Shown in pieces: positions 1 to 10,576 of a stretch of DNA of 64,000 nt. The notes under the pieces were generated by a model that ran no database searches, had not been told where the DNA came from, and worked only from the letters and a program-made list of their open reading frames with translations. Both the position numbers and the translations under genes were made by a program. Where the stretch lies: positions 1,662,642 to 1,726,641 of the forward strand of contig NC_009419.2 of the NCBI RefSeq assembly GCF_000002875.2, given 5' to 3'. Position 1 is the stretch's first letter; every line of letters starts with the position of its first letter. Origin of the DNA: Leishmania infantum JPCM5. Its lineage: Eukaryota; Euglenozoa; Kinetoplastea; Trypanosomatida; Trypanosomatidae.

Positions 1-2
1 CT

Positions 3-1306
3 CGCAACGTGAACTACTACTGGAAAGAGGCGGCCGAGGATAAAATAGGCCGCATTGCTGGTGAGCTTGATGGTGTTATTTATGACGCCGCCACCCACCA
101 CGTTTTGTTTGTGCTGGAGGCAAAACAGAACATTGCCGTTGTAGGCAAGTCATTCAAGCAGAAGGAACGGCTGTATAACGCGCTGGATGCTACATGGAAG
201 ACTTTGTCGCACGCATCTCAGGAGGCGGCGCTGACGGCTGTCCAGCAGTCGGCCCAAAATGAGACCAATACGGCAACTGACACTGCCGCAGGTCGGAATG
301 CGACCTCCGCTGTAGAAGCCGCATGCGCGGCCTCCACTAAACTGCACACCGACCCGGTGGAGCTTCCCTTTTTTTTGTGACTCCGACGCCAGCAGCGGAA
401 GCAGAACGCGAAAACTTGTCCGTGAATGGATGCTCGCTCGTGGCCGGTGTGGGCGCCGAGCCCGCTGCGAACTACCAAGACATGCGGAATTCTGGTGACA
501 TGACCGCGGCAGCTGCGCCACCCGCTCGCTCAAAGGCAGCGGCAGCTCGCCCCGCGACCGGTGGTAAACCCTTTTTCACTCAAGACAACTTTGCCGCCTT
601 CTTCGGGGCAACTGCGAGTGTGGTGCACAGTGATTCCACGGGACCGTCTCCGACTCCAACGGGAAGCGGTAGCATGATGCCTCAGCATTTGGGACGAGAT
701 CAGAGATGGATTTATTTAACCTCCTTGTCCACGGGGAACTCCTCCGGTGCGAGAACCACAGCGCCTGCTACTGGTGATACTATACACATGGCGGAGTTGA
801 CGCTCGTCAGGGCTGCTTGTGATTCTGTCGCTGAAGCATACGACAGCTACTTTCAAACAAGCACGCTGCCACCGACTGCGACGCCGGCTCTGCAGTCTCT
901 CGTGTCAGCGATGCGGGTGTTTTCTGCTTACGCTCCCGAAACAGAGCCAACGGCTCCTTTTCATCTCTCTCTTGAGCTGCCCCCCGCAGGAGTGCATCAG
1001 CGCCCGTGCAGAGACAGCGGCGGTGAGCCGGTCGGATCCGTACGAGTATGTCCTTCTGTTCCGCCATGATGTCCGGTGCAAAGACGGCAGAGCAGCTCTC
1101 GAGCAGGTACGGCTTCGAGAGAACTTCATTGATGCCTCGTTTTTTCCGAGTACTCCCTCATCTTAGCGGCCGACACTGTCGTCAAGCAAATGGCTCGCAG
1201 ACGTAAGGACGTGCCATCGTTCTGCGACGTACTGCAGATGTTGATGCAGCAGGACTGTGTACGCAATCTGGTGATGTTTGTCGGTGACGCGGCAGCGTGT
1301 GTGTGA
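3..1306 (+). pseudogene. 3' part of an unrecognised protein gene, frame broken three times
   Basis: The gene runs in from the left edge, so its start is outside the window. Coding-like sequence occupies one frame from 3 to a TGA at 378-380, a second from 377 to about 980, the first frame again to about 1140, and the second frame again to TGA 1304-1306. Each switch falls in a homopolymer: eight T at 369-376 (one more T would restore the frame), six C near 976 (one fewer), and six T near 1140 (one more). The joined reading would be about 430 residues, with a lysine- and aspartate-containing N-terminal part, a Thr/Ala/Pro-rich middle and a leucine-rich end. No family is recognised. Because every break sits in a homopolymer near the sequence edge, base-calling error is as likely as true decay. 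No other recognised gene in the window shows breaks. Confidence 0.6.
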
Positions 1307-1650
1307 GAAAGGACCCGTACATCTCTGTGTGTGTGCGTGTGCGCGAATGGGTGGTCCGTGCACATGACTCTATGTGACCCAGCAGTGACTGTCCCTCACC
1401 TCCCTCTCCAAAGTTGAACAGAAGAGGCAAAAAAAAAAACATTACTGTGCTAGAGAGCGCTAGCTCTCTCCTCCCCTAAACGTCTGTCTCCGCCTTTTTG
1501 TTAAACTTTTCTTGGCAGAGCGTCGTTCGTATGCGTGCCGGAGAAGGACTCCGCATGCTCCGAGTCGTTATTCTGTGCGTTGCCCGTGTGGTTATCGTGT
1601 ATTTTCTCCAAGGTGCCAACCAGGGTAGAAAGCCGAAGCTACGATGCGAT

Positions 1651-1665
1651 GGGAGGGAGGGAGGG
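1651..1665 (+). other. potential G-quadruplex
   Basis: Four runs of three G separated by single A residues, fitting the standard four-run quadruplex pattern on the + strand (the transcript strand). It lies about 350 bases after the end of the first gene. Folding is inferred, not shown. Confidence 0.5.
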
Positions 1666-2351
1666 AGAGGCACTGCAGTGACCGCTCCATAAGTGGAAGG
1701 GGGCATACATGACGTACGTACTCCGTCCCACTGGACCCCTCGGGCGGGCGGCATGCACGAAAGCCCCCATGTGCGCTTTCATGCACGCAGCTGAGCTTAT
1801 GACCTCTCGTGTTCACGCGATCCCACATGCAAGTGAAACGTGTTGTGCGCTCTTATGTGTGGGCGCATGGCGTGGCACGTGTATGTCAGTCAGTGGGTGC
1901 CATTCCAGTGCTTCTCTCCACTCGGCCGTCTGTTAGAGCACCCGTTTGGTACGGATCGGCTGCTTGCCGCTCTTAGCCTTTCCCTTCCGCGCCTCTTCAA
2001 GTTCGAAGTGCTGCGATCTTCTCTACTGACTTCTTCTCTCCCCTTCTGTTCTCTTGCCCCTTCAATGAGTTGCTGTCTAACCTACAGGCACGCACACACA
2101 CGCTGGCGTATTCCTCTACTGGACAGCGGAACGGTCAAGCAGAGCGTGAGTACGATTGCTCCCTTTTTTTCATCGTACGACTGCCCATTCTTCTCTTCCT
2201 TTTTGAACTTTTTTTTACCGCTGCGTTGTCTTCTTGCGTGTGCGCGTGCGTCCCGCTCAAGCCCCGTTGGTGCGACGCGCCATATCTCCTTTTTTTTTCC
2301 CCATCGAAGTCTCTCCCGCACGCGCGCACACACTTGCTGTACTATCTCTGA

Positions 2352-2597
2352 GCGAGAGGGGACATCACCGTGTTGGTCCGCGTCTTTTTCGGGCGGCACA
2401 TTCTCAGCTGCAACGAAAAGAAATACATCCGGACAGCAACGGTTGCGTTGTGCTGGGTGCCGGCGTATGGGCTGTTTGTGCACCACGTCGTCTTGTCTGC
2501 GCATCAAGACATCCGGCAGCACTTTTTCTTCTTCACACGTAGGCCTTTTTTAAGCACAGGCCGGGCGTCGCGCTCAGCCGACGTCAGTCGACTCTGA
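2352..2597 (+). other. coding-like fragment without ATG
   Basis: An open stretch of about 81 codons between TGA 2349-2351 and TGA 2595-2597. Unlike the surrounding Phe/Ser/Leu noise, it has a balanced composition (Asp, Glu, Lys, Tyr, Trp, His) and mostly G or C at third codon positions, like the real genes here. It encodes a hydrophobic middle (near CWVPAYGLFVHHVVLSAH). No ATG is present in frame, so it would need a non-ATG start, a base-calling error, or be a remnant of a membrane protein gene. The function is unknown. Confidence 0.25.
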
Positions 2598-5326
2598 CGG
2601 AGATCTGTGGATGCTGCCTACTCTGGTTGTGAGCGGATGGGCGAGACTCCTTTGAAGGGCACGCGCAGAGCCCCTTCAACGCCAGCGTAGCACTGACAGA
2701 TACACACACAACCACATCCAGTAGAGGTGGGCTTTACCATCTTTCTTTTTTGTTTCTTCTCTCTCCTTCTTTTGTGTGTATGCCGCATTATTCGGCACTC
2801 CCAACAAGGAAACTCACTTCAGTGAACGCGGCGCGGCGCTCCGTTCGTGCTTCCTTTTTTTTACTTGTTCGGCTATGTGTATGGTGGCGCACGTTCTGTG
2901 TGCTTGTCGATTCCCAACTGTCTTGTCGTCGAACTCACTCTCTTTCGCGTTTGGCACTTCTTCTCTTTGTGTTTCTCTCTCTCTTTAGCTTGAGCTGGAT
3001 CGGTGTGGTGTGTGGTTTGGACTGGTGTTTCTTTTTTTTTTCGCATTTGGCGGTATGCATGTGCCCTTGCGCTGTGCAGTTGTGTGCTTCACACGTCTCA
3101 CCTGTTAGTTTTTTTTTCCATTCCCCTCCCCCATTCCCTGTTTGCATTTTTGCTTCTAGCCGTACCCTCATCTTACGCCTTCATCATCTGCCCCCCCTCC
3201 GCCTGTTCACCTCCATTTTCTGCATCCTCTTTTTTTTTCATATCTCTGACACACATCCTTCGCTATTTCTGTATCTCATTTATTCTCTGCTGCTGGTTGC
3301 TTTTTTTTCCTTGTGGTAGCTCTCTCTCCAAACACCCGCGAAGCTTAACCCGTGGACGCATAAGCGCATCCGGAGGGAGACATCTGTAGAGCTAAACGGG
3401 TGCGCTGCCTTTTTCCAACGCTTCACACCGTCCTCAGCACACGGCCCAATCGATATTTCAAGCAGGAACGTGCACGCAGATAACTGGAGGACACGAAACG
3501 TTTACAGCATTCTATTCTTCTGCCCGTTCTTCGTTGAGGTGCACTACTCCTTCACCCCTGTCTGTCTATACCCGTATATAGGCATAAAGATATCGACACA
3601 CATGGATGTATGCGAGTGTACATCGTCGACTTCTTCGTTTTCCCTCTGCTGGCATCTTTTCCTCTACCACAACTAGCTTGCTACCGCCGCTGCTTCTTCG
3701 TATGCAAAATCGTCGTCGTCTTCGCTACGACGCACCGTTCTTTTTTTTTTCGCCTGTGGTAGTGTTCTCGCTTTTCTTTTTTGTTTCTCTTGGCGTTGTA
3801 TACTGACTTCTCCCTTCTATTTTCTTTGTGTATGCGCGTGCGGTTGTATGTCCCCTGCCGGGTATTGTTATCCTTCTCATATGGGACTCGTCGTCTCCCC
3901 ACTTCTCCCTTGTTTGTCCGTCCTGTCACGTATAGCCGCATGAGCCGTTGATTCCTTCTTCGGTGTACCAAAGGTCTTGTCCAGCGTCGACTGAATTGTG
4001 CCGTTTTTCTGTGTTTATTTCTACCCCTTCACGTGTCTGTCCACCTTTGCTCGCACCCGTTCTTCGTTATTTTTCTTTTTGTGTATCTGACGCGTTAGCA
4101 TCGCGGAACAAGATAGATTCAGCGCACATACACACCAAGAGCGAAACAGCGCGCATCGACGAGAGTGGACGGGACGTGCGCGGAAGGCTCAAGGCACACC
4201 TTTTTTTTCCAGCATTCGTCTCCTCTCTGTTTCCATCTCTCTCCCATTGCTTGCCACAGGCTTTTTTTTCCGTCTGGTGGATGAGGTGCGCCACGCGTGC
4301 TCCAACGTTTCGCGATTGTGTACGTTTCTATGCGGTGTGGTGTGCATCTCCAGCGTTTTTTTTTGTTTGTTTCACTCAATGGATCTGCATACATAGGTAC
4401 TTGTCTAAACGACTAAGATAGTCTTGAACTACAGGGCACTGGCGCGAGACAAGACAGAAAAGTATCCCCTCTAGTCAATCTGCCGTCGCCTTTGCTTTTC
4501 ACGCTTTTTCTCTTCGAGAAGCGTCTTCTGTGTTTGCTGACTCTTTCTGTGTCGTGTGTGGCGGAACAAGGGTATAGCAACGCCACTGACGTCTCCATAT
4601 CTCTCTCTTACCGTCTGTCGTGCTCGATTTCCTCGCCTCACGCGCAGCTCAGCGTCCTTCCCAATTCCCGTGTTACCCACGACTTCTCTGTGTGTCTGCA
4701 GTCGTGTTTGCTTTCCTTTTCGTAAAGGGTCTCTTTCCCATCTCTCATCCTTTCAGCTTGGCTCTCCGAAGGGATTGAAGCTACGCCTTCAAATTCTTCG
4801 CTGCTGGCTGAAAGAGCGCTGCGTTTTCCTCTTTTTTCCGTGTTGTTGCTCGTGCCGTTTTTCGGCGGACGTGCGCGCGCGTTTTCTCCTAGTTGGTGTT
4901 GAACTTTCCTCTTTGCCTGCGTGTGAGTGTGTGCATCCCTCTCTCTCGGCTACCGAGGGAAGGCAGACGAGGTTAGTCTGTCGCTGCGACTCGACTCTCC
5001 CTTTTCCTTCTCGTTCTCTCACTGATTCATTTGTCCTGTAGCTTCATCTCGCCCCGGTTTTCGTGAACTTTTATGTTTTGTGGTTACTGTTGCTTCTCTC
5101 TCGTCGTCTGCATCTATTCTGTCTCCCAGACGAGGTCTTGCCTCTTTACCTACATCAAGTGCGACTCTCTCTCTGTGGCGGTGATCAACGTGGCTTTATT
5201 TTTTCGTTTTCTTCGTTGAGGATTTGTTCGCTCTGCCTCTCAAGTCGCCCTCGCTCCCTCATCATACTTTCATCGACGCCATCCACACCCCGCTGGTCTC
5301 GGCCGGACGCTCTCACATACACGCCA

Positions 5327-7555
5327 ATGAGTACGCCGTCCATCTGCGAGAGTGCCACCTCCATTGCCGACAGTCTTGACGGTGAGGAGTTTCTGGCTGC
5401 TAGTCCCTTTCACCCGGGCAATGTGGGTCTCCGCGCCATGGCGCATGACTCTCCCCGGACGAGCCTTCAGCCGTGCTTTGCGCGCATCGATTCGATGGAT
5501 TACCGGGGCCAAAACATCGTTGAGGACGTGAACAGCACTGCGCCCGTCAGCTGCGTATCGTCGCGTATGTCGCAGAGGTCACATCCGCGGAAGCCCATAG
5601 CGGCAAACCGGCGTGCGGAGGCGGCGACTAACACATTGCCACGGCATTGCGACCATACGCAGTCGAGGGACAAACCGCGCTCTGGCTTCCGGCTTGACGC
5701 TCGCAACCCGAGGGCGGCGTACTCGAGTGCGCCGGCGCGGCCTAAGTGCGCCACTTCATCTGTACCAGTCTTGCCCTCAACGGCGGCGAAAGTGGCGGCT
5801 GCCAGAAGCTCTTGCCAGGCGCTGAAGACCTCTACAAGCAACTCACAGACCGCTTCCGGCTCAGAGCGCCCTCACAGCAGCGGTGCCGCTGTGGATCTGC
5901 CCTTGGCCTCCGCATCCTCATGCAGCGACAGCGCCAAGCGCGTGCAAGAGAAACATACGGCAAGTCCCGGTGGAACTTCGAAGAGGGCTACCGGCGGCAG
6001 CGAATCTAAGGAAGCCACGCTGCGGAGCCATCCACCCCGCCGGAGTGCCGGCTCCGCTGCAACGGCGTCCGTGGACGCGCACAGCAGCGGCATCGTCGTT
6101 CACATGCACCCTAAATGCGGAGGCGCGGACCTCATCCACAGCGACGATGCTCACCTTACCGGCGCCCATCGACAGGGGACGGTGCCAGCTCCTACCGCGG
6201 GTGCAAAAGTGACTCAGACGTTGCCGCCGCACTCGTCGTCACCGGTAACAACAGCTCTCTCAGCACCTTCTCCAATCTCGAGTTTTCGCTCTGTGCCGGT
6301 GGAGAGCAGCAACAGCGTTGGCGGTGCCGGGTCATCTCCGTGGCGGACTTCGCCAGAAAAGGGTGCGGTAACAGAGAGAAGTCGCGCCTCCGCGCAGTTA
6401 GCCCCAGCTGGTACCGCCAACCTGGCCGCCGCATCGCCCGTGTCGCCGGAGCACGTCTCCCCCATGCCGTCGTCGAACTTGCAGACAGCGGAGAACAGCG
6501 CCAGTGGTGGCTCAGCACCGTTGCGCCAAAACGTCAGCAAACACCGTCACTCGATGCGGATGCTGCCGCAGTGCTCCACAGACGTGCACACCACGGAAAA
6601 AAGTGACATCGCAGCAGTTTCCATTCCCCTGGTGTCGAAGGCGTCGAAGGCGCTGAGCCGTGATCGCACCTCTAGATCGCAGACCCTTGTCGCGACGCCT
6701 TCAGTAGCGTCGGATTCGGCAAACGTGACGCGTTCGTCCGACGGTGGTCCGCCTGAAATCGCTAGGGTGCCACGGCTACCTGCTAAGGTGAACTCTCTGA
6801 AGATGAACTCACCGCGACCCGCACCCGATCCGCAGCCGCACGTAGCATCTTTGCAGCTGGCTGCGCGAAAAACTCTGAAGCCTGTCCCGGCGCGCGTCGC
6901 GCTGACCAAGGGTCCCGAACAGCGGGGTGCCCAAACGCCGCGGGAAAACCAACTTCAAGCGCACCATTCGCGGATCGATCTTATGAAGGGCAACGAGAAG
7001 TTTCCCGCAAAGACCAGCACGTCGCAGAAGTCAGGCTCGCTGCTGAACGCCGGCGTGGCCGACGTCAGCGACTCAAAGCAGCGCATCTACTACTGCACAT
7101 CGTCCTTCGGCGACGAGATCATGCCGAACTTCGCCAGGGAGGCTGCCGACCTGCACCTCAAGGTGAACCGGCCAAGCATCTTCACCTCGGCCATTCTCAC
7201 AAGGGTGAGGGGGTCTGGAAAGCTGAGAGACGCCAAAGTTGCTCCGCTTGCTCATCTGCAACCGCTGCCGAACCCTTCTTTGCGGCGACCGTCGAAGGAT
7301 AGTGCGTCTCCCGTGTCTTTGACGCCGCCGCGCGCGGATTTAGCTACCGCACCCCCGTCACCGAAGTCGTACTCATTGGGTGGATCGCCTTTGCTCTCCG
7401 ATTCTCACTCGGCGCAGGCGCCGTTATCACCAAGCAGCGGGTGCCGGTGCTCGTCACGGCCGCCTCCGAGCAACGTGCCAAGGGGGAGTACTGTGCCGTT
7501 CGAGCCGCTCGAACTGAAGCACATCTTCCCGCCCCACAGCCGTCACCCGTGCTAA
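5327..7555 (+). CDS. hypothetical protein, Ser/Ala/Pro-rich, 742 residues
   Basis: ATG 5327 is the first in-frame ATG after the pyrimidine-rich leader and a likely splice acceptor at 5219-5220. The sequence before it translates to pyrimidine-tract noise, so a GTG opening at 5063 is not accepted. The protein is mostly disordered and basic, rich in Ser, Ala, Pro, Thr and Arg, with no transmembrane segment or known domain. The most ordered and probably conserved part is near residues 580-640, where aromatic and charged residues reappear (YYCTSSFGDEIMPNFAREA) followed by a lysine/arginine-rich stretch. Third positions are strongly G/C, supporting real coding. Its two neighbours are also unrecognised, so context gives no hint. 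It may be a cytoskeleton-associated or regulatory scaffold, but that is only a guess from composition. Confidence 0.85.
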   Translation: MSTPSICESATSIADSLDGEEFLAASPFHPGNVGLRAMAHDSPRTSLQPCFARIDSMDYRGQNIVEDVNSTAPVSCVSSRMSQRSHPRKPIAANRRAEAATNTLPRHCDHTQSRDKPRSGFRLDARNPRAAYSSAPARPKCATSSVPVLPSTAAKVAAARSSCQALKTSTSNSQTASGSERPHSSGAAVDLPLASASSCSDSAKRVQEKHTASPGGTSKRATGGSESKEATLRSHPPRRSAGSAATASVDAHSSGIVVHMHPKCGGADLIHSDDAHLTGAHRQGTVPAPTAGAKVTQTLPPHSSSPVTTALSAPSPISSFRSVPVESSNSVGGAGSSPWRTSPEKGAVTERSRASAQLAPAGTANLAAASPVSPEHVSPMPSSNLQTAENSASGGSAPLRQNVSKHRHSMRMLPQCSTDVHTTEKSDIAAVSIPLVSKASKALSRDRTSRSQTLVATPSVASDSANVTRSSDGGPPEIARVPRLPAKVNSLKMNSPRPAPDPQPHVASLQLAARKTLKPVPARVALTKGPEQRGAQTPRENQLQAHHSRIDLMKGNEKFPAKTSTSQKSGSLLNAGVADVSDSKQRIYYCTSSFGDEIMPNFAREAADLHLKVNRPSIFTSAILTRVRGSGKLRDAKVAPLAHLQPLPNPSLRRPSKDSASPVSLTPPRADLATAPPSPKSYSLGGSPLLSDSHSAQAPLSPSSGCRCSSRPPPSNVPRGSTVPFEPLELKHIFPPHSRHPC

Positions 7556-8238
7556 AGAAACCCGCGCGTGATTATGGGGTGTCTTTCGCGTGCTCCGTGT
7601 CTCACCATGATGCCGCTCCCCTTCATACGATGAGTTTTTCTGATGCACAGAGTTTACCGGTGCCTTCTCTGAAAGCTGGGTGCTCGCTGCTTTAAACCGA
7701 GGTGGCACTGCGATGGCCGCGGCTCCTTCCCGTCAACTCACGCGTATTCCTCATCACTGTGGGATAAAGACGGTGCGTCGGGAGACGCAGGGGTGCGAAA
7801 TCGAAGCACAGGATCAATACACGTGCACACACAAACACACAGATTGGGAGATGCGGAGCTTGTTCCACAAGACGGAAAGGCTGAGGTAGTAGTCGATGCG
7901 TGTGCGTTACGTCGATCCCCACCACTGTTGCGTTTCTTTTTTTTCCTGTCTTGAGAGCGGGGAGGGGAAGGGGATTCCTTGATTCCTTTTTTCGCACTCA
8001 CCGCGATGTGTATGTGTGCTTTTTGTGCACAATCTGCAAATGGCGGCTGCGCCCTCCCGAGTTAGTGCACTTGCCCCGTGACAACTCTAGTCAGCTTCTC
8101 CCTTTTCCTCAGTTCTCTGACGAAGGCCTTTTCCGTTTGTATCTGTGTGTGCGTGTGTGCTCTTGCAGGCTATGCGAATGTGCCGTGCGCTCTCTCTGAG
8201 TGCGCTTGTGTTTTTCTTTCTTCTTTCCTTCTCTCGTG

Positions 8239-8496
8239 ATGGATCGCCCGTGGTTGGAAAATGAGTTTTTCTTGTTTCTCTTTGACATCCTTATCGCGTG
8301 TTCTCTCTACCGGTTACTCGCGGCGACTTCTCCTATCACCATGTACAGGAAAAGCGTTTTTTTTCGGATGCCACAAAGATACCTGCCAGCCGGCACATCG
8401 TTTCTCCGTATCCCTCCTCGAGAAGATACAGGGCAGCCTTTTTCGCTCCGTCCCTGCGCAAGTGTTCTCCACGACGTATCCTTGGAAGACAGATGA
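8239..8496 (+). CDS. candidate small membrane protein, 85 residues
   Basis: An ATG-initiated frame with more protein-like composition than the surrounding spacer. It has an acidic/aromatic start (MDRPWLENEF), a hydrophobic stretch at about residues 10-29 that could be one membrane span, then a basic and proline-containing tail with Glu, Asp, Lys and Gln. It overlaps a longer open frame (8261-9094) that has the Ser/Leu/Phe/Cys bias of noise. No clean AG lies between the pyrimidine tract at 8210-8235 and the ATG. The nearest acceptor-like AG is at 8167-8168, and a transcript spliced there would meet another ATG first. The function is unknown. Confidence 0.3.
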   Translation: MDRPWLENEFFLFLFDILIACSLYRLLAATSPITMYRKSVFFRMPQRYLPAGTSFLRIPPREDTGQPFSLRPCASVLHDVSLEDR

Positions 8497-8978
8497 CCAT
8501 CGCATCTGTGATCGACTGTTCGGCCAGCTTTTCCTGCGGTTCCGCTGGTGCTCTGCGTTGAGAGGAATTCGCACACTTGTGATGCCTCCTCCTTTTCTCA
8601 CTACCTCCTACCTTAGTTTTCCTTCCTTTGTACCTTGCCTTGTTGTGTGCTCATTGGTGCTGTTGTGCGTAATCAACACGCGCGTACTGCGGTATTTTTG
8701 GAACACATTAGTCCATCTTTTTTTTTGCGCGTATCCTTTTTGCGCACCCGCACCCCCACAGTACATGCAAGCAGACATCGTTCCCATTTGTGGCCCCGCC
8801 TTCCTTTCATTCCTGGGTGCAACTAACCTAACCGGTAGCGCACCTGTCCACTGGCTCAAATCCATGCGGCTTGTAGCTGGGGAACCGCAAATCCCCTCTC
8901 TCTTTCGCCCTCTCGGCACTGTCTGTTTCTCCGCCGCGATCTCGTTTGTTGTGACGCACCTCAGACGGCCACACGCTG

Positions 8979-9010
8979 CCCCCACCCCACCCCCCCACCA
9001 CCACCCCACC
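8979..9010. repeat. C-run cluster (G-quadruplex potential on - strand)
   Basis: Several runs of four to seven C separated by A or CA on the + strand. The complement could form a G-quadruplex. It lies in spacer DNA and no function is visible. Confidence 0.5.
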
Positions 9011-9778
9011 TTCCTCGTCCCTCATCTGAAACGCTTCCCACGACATGAGCGTCTTGGGTGCTTGCGCCTCTTGTACGTAAAACAGAAAGGTTAAAAAAAG
9101 GAAAGGCAACGTCACCACCGGATCCACGCCAAAGAAATCAAATCACCCACAGAAACACACAGGACAGGCCTTGAGTTTGACGCGCATTTTACAGCCTCTG
9201 TGCGTGCCTTCTCTCTCCCCACTCAGGTGTACCACGGCACAGAGAAAACGAAAGCGAAATAGAGACCTTCAGAGGGATCACACCCGATACAGCGTCGCAC
9301 AACGGTGAGGCATACATACGCACCTACAAGTGCTGCCAGCACTCCTCATCTCCCGTGCTATTGTATGTGCATTTGCGCTCGACTTCTCTCGGACCTCTTT
9401 CATCGACTTGATCTGACCACGTTGTTTTGTCGTTGCTGCTGCTGCTACTGCTGCTTCTCTGTCCTTCTACCTATCCCTGTGGGCTCCGTCTCCGTTGGCG
9501 TTGAGTCTTTCTCTTCGTTCCATCTTATCTTTTTTCTTCCCCGCACGTGTTTTTTTTTCTTTACCCGTTTTTTTTTCCTTTTGTTTCTCTGTTGTCTCAG
9601 TGGGCTATGTGTCTCCTCCTTCCTTCTTTCCTCCTCCCCTCTTTCCATCCATCCATCCCCTCGTCGGATCTCGGTGTCTGTCTGTCAGCCTCTCTCATAA
9701 TTTGTCTATTTCGGAAGTGAAGCGCGCGAACCGATACACACGCCGTAGCAGTGACCTTTCGCTTTGCACATAGACGCT

Positions 9779-9812
9779 CACCCCCACCCCCCACCCCCCA
9801 CCCCTCCTCCCC
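9779..9812. repeat. C-run cluster (G-quadruplex potential on - strand)
   Basis: Repeated runs of four to six C split by single A or T residues on the + strand, in the spacer ahead of the 10577 gene. Structure potential is inferred from the pattern only. Confidence 0.5.
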
Positions 9813-10497
9813 GCACACCTCCACCGCCTCCTAGCCGACACTTGCGTGTTCGAAACTTGTGTGCGTGTAATCTCTGATTTAGTGCTTTGCCTCCGAGTGG
9901 AAGCCGAGCGAGGCGCGCGTCTCTCAAGCCGGCGACGCCCCCTGGCGGCGTGCACCCCCTCCGACCTCCCCTCGCCCGCCCTTTCGTCGTTCTCGCCATT
10001 TTCGCCACCGGTGCTTTGAATGTGTGGCGTCCCTCTCTCTTTTTGGTTTGGCCCGCTCTTTACGGTTCTTTCTTTGTTCATCTCCCTCTTGCGTTCTGTA
10101 TCACTTCCTTTCACCCGTCCCCCTCCCCCCTCCCCTCACCTATTCATTCCTACCTCATACGTGTCGGCTCTCCTCCGTCTCCTGCCCACCCCCTCCCGCT
10201 TCTCTGGCGTATCCCTCTTTTTTTTTTTCGTCTTGACCCTCATCCCTCCCCTCAGTTGCTCCCCATATCTCTCGCTCTATTTCTCTCTGCGCGCGTGTCC
10301 GCCTTGTTCTTTGTCGCCTTCCCCACGCAACCTCCCTCCCTCCACTCGCATCTGTGCTTCGATCTCATTTGCCTTTCCGTTTTTCCCTCGACGCCGTCTC
10401 TTCGGTTGCGTTGCTCTTCACAACGTCCCCTCGCCTCCCTTGCGGAGTCTGCGCATCGTTGCTTTCTGTTTTTCTTTTTTTTTGTCTTCGCGCGTGC

Positions 10498-10499
10498 AG
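10498..10499 (+). promoter_or_regulatory. predicted trans-splice acceptor AG
   Basis: A nearly uninterrupted T/C tract (about 10461-10490) is followed by the first AG at 10498-10499. The next ATG, at 10577, starts the downstream gene. The implied 5' leader is about 78 nt. Confidence 0.55.
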
Positions 10500-10576
10500 A
10501 ATTTTGTGGTGTTGCAACGCTTTTTCTTTACTGCTGTTCTTTCGCGGTGATCTATCTGCTTTAGCTGAGCACCACC

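Larger units (their letters stand above)
1307..5326. other. intergenic spacer, T/C-rich, gene-poor
   Basis: About 4 kb of mostly pyrimidine-rich DNA with GT/CA patches and many T runs. Open frames here, including one of 237 codons at 1840-2553, are dominated by Ser, Phe, Leu, Cys and Arg, as expected when a T/C-rich strand lacks purine-rich stop codons. It holds a G-run cluster at 1651-1665 and a coding-like stretch without ATG at 2352-2597, listed separately. The last AG after a strong pyrimidine tract before the next ATG is at 5219-5220, a plausible trans-splice acceptor giving a leader of about 106 nt without upstream ATG. Confidence 0.7.
7556..10576. other. intergenic spacer, T/C-rich
   Basis: About 3 kb. 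The first few hundred bases after the stop are mixed in composition; the rest is strongly pyrimidine-rich. It contains CTG-like triplets near 9436-9460, C-rich runs at 8979-9010 and 9779-9812, and a small candidate ORF at 8239-8496. Larger open frames at 8261-9094 and 9887-10564 look like pyrimidine-tract translations and are not called. Confidence 0.7.

Noticed and set aside
1840..2553. 237-codon frame in the first spacer
   Set aside because: Biased composition, and it overlaps the better coding-like stretch at 2352-2597 in another frame.
8261..9094. 277-codon ATG-initiated frame
   Set aside because: It overlaps a more plausible small ORF in another frame, has Ser/Leu/Phe/Cys/Pro bias and runs through a C-run cluster; considered pyrimidine-tract noise.
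9887..10564. 225-codon frame ahead of the 10577 gene
   Set aside because: It is the pyrimidine-rich leader region; the frame reads through the splice-acceptor tract.
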